Shown here piece after piece: positions 1 to 7,100 of a stretch of DNA of 9,395 nt (positions within the stretch are counted from its first letter, which is position 1; the number at the start of each line of letters is the position of its first letter). The position numbers and the translations under genes were made by a program. The notes under the pieces were generated by a model, which was not told where the DNA came from, did no database searches, and saw nothing but the letters and a program-made list of their open reading frames with translations. Origin of the DNA: an uncultured Lentisphaeria bacterium (GTDB lineage: Bacteria; Verrucomicrobiota; Lentisphaeria; Victivallales; Victivallaceae); assembly GCA_903821255.1 (NCBI GenBank), contig CAIJKT010000023.1:1-9395 (forward strand), in the 5' to 3' direction.

Positions 1-1073
1 AGAGTCCCGTGCTCAAGCGCTTTCACATCATCATCAGCCATCTTCCGCCCTATTTCTCCGGCAATCAGTTCCTGAGTGACTTTGCCATTCCAATTCTCCA
101 AGTTAAGAAGCTTTTTCAGGTATTCGTTGACAAACAAGACGCGGCCCGTCTCCTCCTTGATAAATGCCGCCGCCGGCAAGTTGGCCATAAATGCGCCGAA
201 CCTCTCCTCGCTATCTCCTAACGCCACTTCCATCAGCTTGCGGTCGGTAATGTCGCGGATGATATGAACCGCTCCTGATAATTTTTTATCGGCATCGAAA
301 AATGGATCCACCGTAATATCGAACCACTTGTCTCCGATTTTCAGTTCCACGCTTTCACGCCGCAAGGTCTTTTTCATTGTTTTTATTGGACAGTTACGGG
401 GAGGAGTCTTTGTTCCGTGAACGACTTCCCAGCACGGTTTCCCGATAATCGCCATGCGGTTTTTTGGGAATAAATCATTCATCGCTTTATTGCAGCGTAC
501 AATACATTGAGCGTCGTCGAGCAGGCAAACAGCATCGTTTACTGCATCGAAAGTGGTTTGCCATTGAGCGGCAGCTTTTGCCAGCTCCTCCTTTGCCAGT
601 TTAAGATCGGTGACATCAGCCGCAGTGACAAGACACTGCTGTTCATCTTCTGAAACAATCCCTTCGAGCTGAACGAAGCCGGAAGGATTTAATTGAATCA
701 ACAACCTTATTTCACAGGTCTGCCTGGAACACGATTTAAATGCTTTACATAAAAAATCATTGAAAACGGTCTGTGTATCACTGGTGACAAATTCTTTGAA
801 GTTGCTGTTGATCAGAGAAGAACGTTTCTTGCCAAGCAGTCTGATTCCGCTGTGGTTCAACTCGCAGATGATGCCATCGGGGGCGAGAGTGAAATATGCG
901 GCAGGCGCAAAAGCGTAAAGTGCGGCGAATTTATCAGTAACTGTCTCGGACAGGGTGGAGGTTTCTGCAGAAGACGTTATTTTTTTTGCTGACAAAGACT
1001 GTTTTTTTATTTTTTCTTCAGATTTATGTCGAAGCAGCGCCGCTTCCGGAGAATTCATCTTTTCTTTTTTCAT
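1..1073 (-). CDS. Multi-PAS sensory protein, probably a hybrid or sensor histidine kinase (3' part outside window)
   Basis: The minus strand is open from the ATG at 1073-1071 to the left edge (357 codons), so the C-terminal output domain is missing. There is no signal peptide or membrane helix; the first 45 residues are Lys/Ser-rich and probably flexible. PAS 1 spans about 46-158 (YAFAPAAYFTLAPDG, ending in AADVTDLK). PAS 2 spans about 165-280, begins QWQTTFDAVNDAVCLLDD and ends in the usual PAC sequence IIRDITDRK. PAS 3 starts near 288 (SEERFGAFMANLPAAAFIKE) and runs off the edge. PAS 2 carries Cys214, His219 and Cys228 in a CWEVVHG..CP arrangement seen in a recognisable PAS subtype. Such proteins are usually soluble histidine kinases or diguanylate cyclases, and which one applies cannot be seen here. 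AAGTGAAG lies just upstream of the chosen ATG; Met6 is a possible later start. The gene is on the same strand as the aldo/keto reductase but about 295 bases beyond it, with its own candidate promoter. Confidence 0.88.
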   Translation of the reverse strand, partial: MKKEKMNSPEAALLRHKSEEKIKKQSLSAKKITSSAETSTLSETVTDKFAALYAFAPAAYFTLAPDGIICELNHSGIRLLGKKRSSLINSNFKEFVTSDTQTVFNDFLCKAFKSCSRQTCEIRLLIQLNPSGFVQLEGIVSEDEQQCLVTAADVTDLKLAKEELAKAAAQWQTTFDAVNDAVCLLDDAQCIVRCNKAMNDLFPKNRMAIIGKPCWEVVHGTKTPPRNCPIKTMKKTLRRESVELKIGDKWFDITVDPFFDADKKLSGAVHIIRDITDRKLMEVALGDSEERFGAFMANLPAAAFIKEETGRVLFVNEYLKKLLNLENWNGKVTQELIAGEIGRKMADDDVKALEHGT

Positions 1074-1144
1074 GGCATCTTCACTTCTCTTTACTGGTTA
1101 TTTCTAAAAAAGAGCGGTCAGACGTAAATATCCTCTATGGCTAT

Positions 1145-1172
1145 ATCATATTTCATCATTTAAGGACTTCAA
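1145..1172 (-). promoter_or_regulatory. Candidate sigma-70 promoter of the PAS sensor gene
   Basis: Read on the minus strand, TTGAAG (1172-1167) and TATGAT (1150-1145) are separated by 16 bases. They match the -35 consensus at 4 of 6 and the -10 at 5 of 6 positions. The predicted start near 1138 leaves a leader of about 65 bases before the ATG at 1073. This is the best promoter-like pair in the 294-base gap 1074-1367; the rest of that gap holds only the hairpin at 1328-1354. Prediction by eye. Confidence 0.4.
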
Positions 1173-1327
1173 ACTCTCATAAATAAAATTCTGTAAATAT
1201 ATTCAAACAGGCAATAGGTCAGAAAGGAAAAGCTTACCGGAAGAGATAGTGTGTCTACAATGCGAAAACGGCTACATTCCCGCCATGCCGGATATCCGCC
1301 TGGCAAGTTCAGTTAATTATTGGGATT

Positions 1328-1354
1328 GGAACTATGGCAATCAGCCATAATTCC
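1328..1354 (-). terminator. 11-bp hairpin just after the aldo/keto reductase stop; possible terminator without a U tract
   Basis: GGAACTATGGC (1328-1338) and GCCATAATTCC (1344-1354) pair over 11 bp with one G-U wobble and a 5-base loop. The hairpin begins 13 bases past the aldo/keto reductase stop codon. On the minus strand it is followed by AATCCCAATAATTAA, not a run of U, so it is not a classical intrinsic terminator. It may instead protect an mRNA 3' end or be a protein-binding inverted repeat. Confidence 0.35.
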
Positions 1355-1367
1355 CATAAGATGACCG

Positions 1368-2375
1368 TTATTTCTTTTCCGGTTTGTTTTTCAGAATGAC
1401 TTCAATTCGGCTGAGCTCGTCATCCGAAAATGCCAGATTCTTCAGAGCAATGACATTCTCTTCAATCTGCGATACTTTGCTGGCCCCGATCAGCACTGAA
1501 GTTATCCGGCGGTCTTTGAGAATCCAGGCCAGGGCCATTTGGGCCAGCGACTGGCCGCGCTCCCGGGCAATGGTGTTCAAGGCGCGGACCTTGTTGATTA
1601 CTTCCTCGGTGATGTTTTCCTTCTTCAGGAACACGATACCTTTGCCGGCGCGGGAATCATCCGGAATGCCGTTGAGGTAACGCGAAGTCAGCAGTCCCTG
1701 GGCGAGGGGACAGAATGCGATCGCGCCGATACCTTCCTCTTCCAGCACGTCAAGCAGGCCGTCTTCGACCCAGCGGTTCAGCATGCTGTAGGACGGCTGA
1801 TGAATCAGGCACGGTGTGCCGAGATCGCGCAGGATTTTCGCCGCCAGACGGGTTTCGGACGGAGGATAGGAAGAAATGCCCGCGTAAAGGGCCTTGCCCT
1901 GGCGCACCGCGGTGTCCAATGCGGTCATCGTCTCTTCCAGCGGGGTGTCCGGATCCAGGCGGTGCGAATAGAAAATATCCACATATTCCAGGCCCATGCG
2001 CTTGAGGCTCTGGTCCAGGCTGGCCAGCAGATACTTGCGGGAACCCCATTCGCCGTAAGGCCCGGGCCACATCAGGTATCCGGCTTTGGTGGAAATCACC
2101 AGTTCATCGCGGTGCGCATCCAGTCCTTCGCACAAAATCCTGCCGAATTTAGACTCGGCGGCACCCGGCTTCGGACCGTAGTTATTGGCCAGATCGAAAT
2201 GGGTGATGCCAAGGTCGAATGCCCGGTAAATCATATTCCGGCAGTTCTCGAAAGCGTCATTATCGCCGAAGTTGTTCCACAGTCCCAGCGAAAGCGCGGG
2301 CAGTTTGAGTCCGCTTCTGCCGCAGCGGTTATACGTCATTTTAGTATATCTCTGTTCATCCGGATTATAGCTCAT
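1368..2375 (-). CDS. gpr: Aldo/keto reductase, YghZ/Gpr type (L-glyceraldehyde 3-phosphate reductase-like)
   Basis: This is a 335-residue cytosolic NADPH-dependent aldo/keto reductase with a (beta/alpha)8 barrel. Long stretches match E. coli YghZ/Gpr as I remember it: LPALSLGLW near the N-terminus, DLGITHFDLANNYGP, the STKAGY..WPGPYG segment, RKYLLASLDQSLKRMGLEY, FCPLAQGLLTSRYLNGIPDDSR and the cofactor-binding SVLIGASKVSQIEENV. The catalytic tetrad is Asp61, Tyr66, Lys97 and His138. In E. coli the enzyme reduces L-glyceraldehyde 3-phosphate and detoxifies methylglyoxal; the substrate here is inferred and could be another aldehyde or sugar. An in-frame GTG at 2384 is less likely as start because it lies inside the ribosome binding site; the ATG at 2375 puts AAAGG 8 bases upstream and aligns the N-terminus with the E. 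coli protein. The promoter lies in repeat copy 1. The gene looks more GC-rich than the regulator and hydrolase genes. Confidence 0.93.
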   Translation of the reverse strand: MSYNPDEQRYTKMTYNRCGRSGLKLPALSLGLWNNFGDNDAFENCRNMIYRAFDLGITHFDLANNYGPKPGAAESKFGRILCEGLDAHRDELVISTKAGYLMWPGPYGEWGSRKYLLASLDQSLKRMGLEYVDIFYSHRLDPDTPLEETMTALDTAVRQGKALYAGISSYPPSETRLAAKILRDLGTPCLIHQPSYSMLNRWVEDGLLDVLEEEGIGAIAFCPLAQGLLTSRYLNGIPDDSRAGKGIVFLKKENITEEVINKVRALNTIARERGQSLAQMALAWILKDRRITSVLIGASKVSQIEENVIALKNLAFSDDELSRIEVILKNKPEKK

Positions 2376-2381
2376 TTCATT

Positions 2382-2388
2382 CACCTTT
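2382..2388 (-). promoter_or_regulatory. Ribosome binding site that fixes the aldo/keto reductase start
   Basis: On the minus strand the sequence reads AAAGGTGAATGAAATG. AAAGG lies 8 bases before the ATG at 2375 but overlaps the in-frame GTG at 2384, so the GTG cannot be served by it. This favours the 335-residue product over the 338-residue one. Confidence 0.6.
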
Positions 2389-2412
2389 GATTAATAATTA
2401 AGAATAGTACAT

Positions 2413-2473
2413 CTAAATTATATCAGAAAGTTGCAAATTTTAAAACAGCAACCGCAATAAAAAAGCTTTTTTA
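2413..2473 (-). repeat. Direct repeat copy 1 (61 bp), promoter element upstream of the aldo/keto reductase
   Basis: The copy runs from CTAAATTATATCAG to AAAAAAGCTTTTTTA on the plus strand and matches 2948-3008 at 57 of 61 positions; the mismatches are at 2434, 2447, 2449 and 2458. It fills most of the gap between the membrane-protein stop (2477) and the aldo/keto reductase start (2375). It contains a -10 box, an AT-rich core with TTTTAAAA and the perfect 14-bp palindrome AAAAAAGCTTTTTT at 2459-2472. The leader beyond it also shares TTGATTAATA (2387-2396) with copy 2 (2932-2941), separated by a different spacing. Confidence 0.9.
2417..2445 (-). promoter_or_regulatory. Extended -10 promoter of the aldo/keto reductase gene
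   Basis: On the minus strand TATAAT (2422-2417) is preceded by TGA, giving the extended -10 form TGNTATAAT. The hexamer 17 bases upstream (2445-2440) is TTTTAA, a poor -35. A perfect -10 with a poor -35 suggests help from an activator; the neighbouring AraC-family protein is the obvious candidate, but this is inference. The predicted start near 2410 gives a leader of about 35 bases. Confidence 0.6.
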
Positions 2474-2476
2474 ATT

Positions 2477-2911
2477 TTAAAAGCAGTAATGGATAAGCAG
2501 AAAAGGCGTAAATAGAATTGCCGCGATGACGAGAATGATTCCGTCCATGACGAGCGTGACCAGACAGGCTCTGCCGAGAGGTATCTTGATGCGTGAACTC
2601 ACGAAGCCGGCCTGAACCAGAAATTGCGCCAGCAGCAGTAAGAGTATTTGGATCACAATTGCGGGAGTGGAGCGCGCAATTGCAGATTTTCCGGCAGCTC
2701 CAAGCGCAACGAAAAAAGTCAGCACCAGAAAGATATTCACGATGCCGGGCAGCAGAATAGCCATATATGCATTCCAGTATGCCACCTTCAACTTCTGAAC
2801 CCATCTGACGGCAGCCTGAAGTATGAGTGCTCCGATAAAACTTCCGATCAATGTATTAATAGTCAAATGCACCAATCCAGCTTCCATATCAATCATTAAT
2901 GCCGCCGTCAT
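2477..2911 (-). CDS. Small four-helix integral membrane protein of unknown function
   Basis: This 144-residue hydrophobic protein has four predicted membrane segments at about 12-36, 47-71, 82-104 and 115-139. Short loops hold the charged or polar stretches RWVQKLK (36-42), GKSAIARS (74-81) and SSRIKIPLGR (105-114). There is no signal peptide, lipobox or catalytic motif, and I do not recognise a family. The two helical hairpins have similar layouts (hydrophobic helix, then a short basic loop with aromatic or Gly residues), so it could be an accessory or assembly membrane protein or part of a small transporter; none of this can be supported further. The ATG at 2911 is well supported by AGAGG 5 bases upstream. 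Its promoter is in repeat copy 2, while its 3' end abuts repeat copy 1, four bases away. It shares strand, promoter sequence and probably regulation with the aldo/keto reductase. Confidence 0.82.
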   Translation of the reverse strand: MTAALMIDMEAGLVHLTINTLIGSFIGALILQAAVRWVQKLKVAYWNAYMAILLPGIVNIFLVLTFFVALGAAGKSAIARSTPAIVIQILLLLLAQFLVQAGFVSSRIKIPLGRACLVTLVMDGIILVIAAILFTPFLLIHYCF

Positions 2912-2947
2912 ACTGACCTCTTCTTTTTTTCTTGATTAATACTGCAC

Positions 2948-3008
2948 CTAAATTATATCAGAAAGTTGTAAATTTTAAAACCGGAACCGCAACAAAAAAG
3001 CTTTTTTA
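2948..3008 (-). repeat. Direct repeat copy 2 (61 bp), promoter element between the membrane protein and the AraC regulator
   Basis: This copy is in the same orientation as 2413-2473 and identical at 57 of 61 positions. It retains the -10 box (2952-2957), the TTTTAAAA core, AACCGCAA and the palindrome AAAAAAGCTTTTTT (2994-3007). It lies in the divergent intergenic region, so any regulator bound here could also affect the plus-strand regulator gene. Similarity extends to TTGATTAATA in the leader (2932-2941) and ends abruptly after 3008. Confidence 0.9.
2952..2980 (-). promoter_or_regulatory. Extended -10 promoter of the small membrane protein gene
   Basis: On the minus strand TGATATAAT contains a consensus -10 (2957-2952) with the extended TG motif. 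The -35 position (2980-2975) is TTTTAA, as in the aldo/keto reductase promoter. The predicted start near 2945 gives a leader of about 34 bases before the ATG at 2911, which carries the AGAGG ribosome binding site. Confidence 0.6.
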
Positions 3009-3123
3009 TTTGATCCGGCACCGGAATTACAGCTTGTGTTTACTGACGGCACTATGGAAAAAATCACTGTACGCATTAAAGTATATGTGTGAACACGGCA
3101 AATATAGCAGGATGTCCGGATTT

Positions 3124-4038
3124 ATGTATTACAAAGAGGAAAATGATCTTTTCGCAAGAGAAAGTTCCTTAAGATATTGCGACTTGAAAGTCGTAAATTC
3201 TTTCGATCTTTTCTTTCTTGGCATTAGTTTTTTCAAATCCAAACAGGATTTTTCCTATCGCAGACATTGTCATCCGGCCTATGAGATCATCATCCCGACA
3301 GCAGGAGGTTACAGGTGTCTGCTGAATAATCAGGAATTGTCTGTGCGGGTCGGTGAATTGCTGCTGGTGCAGGAAGGAGACTGGCATCAGGACATTTTGC
3401 ATCCGGGTACCGAATTTACCATTATTACTTTCGCGATCAATAATCCGGGTGATGGACATTTGGACAATACCAACCCCGGGAATGCCAATATCAAGCGAAA
3501 ATTATTCCAGGATGGCGTGACTCCGGACGACCAGAAAATTAAATGTCCGGAGGATGAATTCTTCACCTCCGTTTTTAAGCAACTGGTTGCAGCCGGAACC
3601 GCCGAAAATCATTCCAATACGTTCTATATTATGGATAGTCTTTTCCGGGCGCTTTTCTGGAAAATTATCTTCCTGTTTCCCGAATGGCAGCTTTCGGCGA
3701 CATTTACAAGAAGTTTGGGCGATGAAGCGATGAGGCGCACATTGTTTGAAATATTTGAAAAGCATATTCACGGTAAATTAAATATCGCGGAAATTGCCGC
3801 CGGCATGAATATGAGCAGAAGTTCGTTGACCCATAAATACAAAACCATTATTGGCGAACCCCCGGTTGAAGCATTTACAAGGTATAAACTAAGCAGACTT
3901 GAGCCGTTCCTGAAAGATCCGCGAGCTACAATTAAAGAGATAAGTGAAATGTTTGGATTTGAAAATCAGTTCCATTTTTCCAGAATTTTCAAACGCTTTT
4001 ACGGCATCAGCCCCACGAAATACCGGAAAATACATTAA
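3124..4038 (+). CDS. AraC/XylS-family transcriptional regulator with N-terminal cupin sensor domain
   Basis: The protein has an AraC-type ligand-binding cupin followed by a double helix-turn-helix. The cupin (about 31-115) shows YRRHCHPAYEI with His48, His50 and Glu54, then VGELLLVQEGDWHQD with His88, as in AraC_binding domains that sense sugars. A helical linker follows. The DNA-binding domain (about 203-304) has one helix-turn-helix in LNIAEIAAGMNMSRSSLTHKYK and a second in the final segment, which ends FSRIFKRFYGISPTKYRK, the AraC signature. The start is uncertain: the frame is open back to a TTG at 2932, but that part reads through repeat copy 2. ATG candidates are 3085, 3112 and 3124. 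Only 3124 has a plausible Shine-Dalgarno (AGGA, 11 bases upstream), giving 304 residues, normal for the family. It is divergent from the membrane protein and upstream of the secreted hydrolase, so it is probably the local regulator, responding to a sugar released from the target glycan (inference). Confidence 0.9.
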   Translation: MYYKEENDLFARESSLRYCDLKVVNSFDLFFLGISFFKSKQDFSYRRHCHPAYEIIIPTAGGYRCLLNNQELSVRVGELLLVQEGDWHQDILHPGTEFTIITFAINNPGDGHLDNTNPGNANIKRKLFQDGVTPDDQKIKCPEDEFFTSVFKQLVAAGTAENHSNTFYIMDSLFRALFWKIIFLFPEWQLSATFTRSLGDEAMRRTLFEIFEKHIHGKLNIAEIAAGMNMSRSSLTHKYKTIIGEPPVEAFTRYKLSRLEPFLKDPRATIKEISEMFGFENQFHFSRIFKRFYGISPTKYRKIH

Positions 4039-4123
4039 ACGTCTGATTTTTCACCCGGGAGGCGTTAAAACTGAACATTTGCCCTAATGGATATGTTTTT
4101 GCTTTCTGGGGCATATCTTTTTC

Positions 4124-4142
4124 ACAACTTTTGAGTTATTAT
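4124..4142 (+). promoter_or_regulatory. Possible promoter/operator of the secreted hydrolase gene
   Basis: The 157-base gap before the hydrolase contains ACAACTTT (4124-4131) and, 5 bases on, TATTAT (4137-4142). In repeat copy 2 the same ACAACTTT lies 4 bases before the -10 box (copy 1 has GCAACTTT), so this could be a diverged operator-promoter for the same regulator. No good -35 is present. An alternative pair is TTGTAC (4146-4151) with TATTAA (4170-4175). Weak evidence. Confidence 0.25.
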
Positions 4143-4195
4143 TAATTGTACATGAGAAAAGTAAAATAATATTAAAGGGTGGAAAGAGAACAAAT

Positions 4196-7100
4196 ATGAA
4201 ATCTTCGGTTTCAGTGATATTCATAAGTCTAATGATTTGGATGCCATACCAATTATCGGCAGAAACACTATGGCAACTGGGACAAAAGGATAACAGCGCT
4301 AACGAGTTTATTGAATATAAACCACGGGAATTTGGCTTCAATCAATATTTGACGAAAAATAAAAACTTTGATAAAAGCAGCAGAATTTTTTGTTATAATC
4401 TTGGCGATGATAAAATAATACCGCGTCCGCAACTGCCGGCCGGGATATCCAGCCAGTCATGTAATATTTTCAGCCCCACGCTTGTAAATAGCCTCTCCCT
4501 GGAATGGATTTCCGATATCAGCGCATCCGCATTGCTGAAAATTACTTTTTCCGACTTCCCTGTCGCGCTTAATCAAGGCGCAATATTTTTCCGGACGGAA
4601 CTGCCGGATGGCAATATTGCCTATAAAGAGATAGTTAAAACCGGAATGGCCATTCCGCTAACTGTACATCAGGGAACGAATAGAATTACTTTCAGCCTGC
4701 TGCCGAGCATTGGACTGAACTATGTATTTTTTGATAATATTTGTCTGGAGAAAGTCACTTCCGGCATTCCTTCACTTCCGCCGGTAATTGAATCTGACAG
4801 CAAAGTATTCGCGAACTGTTTTTCCGCAGCGGAAAAGAGAAATATGGGAATTTCTATCTATAATTTGCAGAACCGTAAAAACATTCTACTGGAATGGCGT
4901 ATTCTGGATTTTAACGGGAAAGCCACTAAAGCAGGAAAAGAGGCATTGGACTCAAGTCATCGGGAATTTACTTTTGACGATTTACCGTCCGGCTATTATG
5001 AATTGAAGCTGAAGCTGATTGACGGCAATAATCAGCCGCTGGTACTGGCCACCGGCAAGGACAGTCATTGCGTGTCATTCTGCATAATTGATGAAGCTCC
5101 GGTGACCAGATCAGTCAGCTCGCCATTCGGGGCGCATGCTCCGAGGTACATGGGCTACCAAGCTATCGCTTATGATGAGAATACAGATTTGCAGTTCGTG
5201 CGTCTTGCCAGAAAAGCCGGTGTGAAGTGGAACAGAATTTTCATCTCATGGTACGGGATCGAATCTGAGCGCGGCCAGTATAACTGGGAATATTACGATA
5301 CGATCATAGATGAGTCCGCAAAACAGGGGATTTGCACCCTTGGCGTAATTTTCCCGCTGATTCCGGATTGGGCCAGCACGTCACAGGAGGAGAGAAAAGG
5401 CTGGTATGGCATGCCGCTAAAGCGCTGGGCCAGGCCCGACCTTAAAGATTATGCTGAATATGTCCGCACTCTGGTTAGCCGTTACAAGGGTAAAGTCCAA
5501 TATTGGGAAGTATGCAACGAGCCTGCGGCCTGGCCGATGTCATGCTACTTTTACGGCACCGCTGATGATTATGCCGCCATACTGAAAACGGCATGGGAAG
5601 CAGCCAAGTCGGCAGATCCTGAATGCCTGATTCTGCCCGGCGGCATGGCATTGGGCCAGGTTCAGCAATTTTTTCCGGATATTTTGAAAAAAGGCGCCGC
5701 TGAACATTTCGACATGCTGTCGGTTCACTACAGCAGTCCAAGCGATATTAGAATTTACCGGGCAATCATGCAGAATTCCGGCGTCAGCAAAAATATTATC
5801 GATTCTGAAAATGCGGCACTGGCGTGTCAGCAAAATTGGACGGTCGAAACCAAAGACCGCAAGCCCGGCATGGAACAACAGGCCGCGACGGACCTGGTCA
5901 AACTTTATGTTCAACTTCTGGGTGAAGATGTTCGTAAAATATTCCAGTTCACTTTTCGCAACTTTTTGAATCCTGATAATTCCGTTTCCCCTTCTATAAT
6001 TACTTATCGGGTAATGACTCAAATGCTGGAAGGCAAGCAATTTAAAAGCAGAAAAATCATGGATTCCTGTGAACTGTATTTCTTCAACAATGCTCAATCC
6101 GGAGATGCCGTCATGGTATTATGGAGCACGGGCGCTGATGCAAAAAAAATAAGTTTGCCGGTCGGCCAGGCGTCTCAAGTCCGGTTGACAGAGGCCTGCG
6201 GCATCAGCCATGAACTGAACGCCGCTAACGAAGTCGTCTGCTTCTCCGCTTCATCTGCACCAGTTTACATAACTGGAATACCGGCGGAAACCGCCGATTT
6301 TATCATAGCCGAGGGCATTACGCCGGAAACGCTGCTGGCGACGCCGGAGAATCAACAGCTTAACCTTACGCTGAAAATCAAAAATACTTTCAATAAACCA
6401 CTCATCGGCAACCTGCGCATAATTGGCCCCGTGAACTGGCAGATTGATTTGCCGGAACAGGCAATTAACCTGAAACCGCAAGATACTCTGCAAAAGACTA
6501 TTGCCGTAAAAATGCCGGTAAATGTTGTTCCAGGAGTATATGTCATCACTGCGGATTTTACGATGGAGCGCATAAAATTCAGCGAAAAAGCAACCGTGTA
6601 TGTCTCTTCTGTCATTCCCGGAAAAAACATGCTGGATAATCCCGGTTCTAAAGAAAGCGACAAAAACAACAAACCGGCGCAGTGGAGTTACGGCATGTTA
6701 AGTCAGAGCGCTGCGGATGGCAAATATTCGCTCCAGTTCGAAAATATTCCGGATAAAAAATGGCAATGGTCCATTTACCAGACCCCAATTTCTGTCTTAA
6801 CCGGTGGAAGATACGTATTTAAAGCCAAGGCGCAAGGTCGCCATGCCAGTCTCAATATTCGCATGATTGAATGTGACGGCAACGGGAAAAAACTATCGGA
6901 ACAGAACCTGCTTAGAACTCCGCTCACGGATCAATGGGAAGAATATTCCGGCATTTACGTTGCGCCGGAGAAAGTCGTAACTGTCAAGCCGATGCTTGTT
7001 TATGCCCCGACAGACGGAGACGCTCTGTCAGCCGCCTCGATCAATAATGTCTCATTCATCCTGGCTGGACTTCCGGGGCAACAAGTCAACCTTGCCAAGC

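Noticed and set aside
9..267. Two short plus-strand frames at the left edge
   Set aside because: They lie opposite the PAS gene, whose frame is open throughout and shows PAS/PAC motifs.
986..1186. 66-residue plus-strand frame with a hydrophobic start
   Set aside because: It begins opposite the lysine-rich PAS N-terminus and the hydrophobic look comes from complementing AAA codons; no ribosome binding site.
1539..2390. 283-residue open frame on the plus strand opposite the aldo/keto reductase
   Set aside because: It is antisense to a gene with unambiguous family motifs, has no recognisable domain, and is explained by the GC-rich codon use of the real gene.
2418..2804. 128-residue minus-strand frame overlapping the small membrane protein
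   Set aside because: It overlaps most of the better-supported 144-residue gene in another frame, runs through the promoter repeat and lacks a coherent hydrophobic or domain pattern.
2413..3008. The 61-bp repeats as ends of an insertion sequence or a CRISPR array
   Set aside because: Only two copies, in direct orientation, about 535 bases apart, with a non-transposase gene between them and no target-site duplication; each copy contains a well-placed promoter.
4080..4116. Possible terminator hairpin after the AraC gene (TGCCC/GGGCA and GATATG/CATATC)
   Set aside because: The stems are 5-6 bp, compete with each other across long spacers and have no proper U tract.
5540..6097. 185-residue minus-strand frame inside the hydrolase barrel
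   Set aside because: The sense strand encodes catalytic motifs (WEVCNEP, DSEN) in a continuous 1184-residue frame; the antisense frame has no motif.
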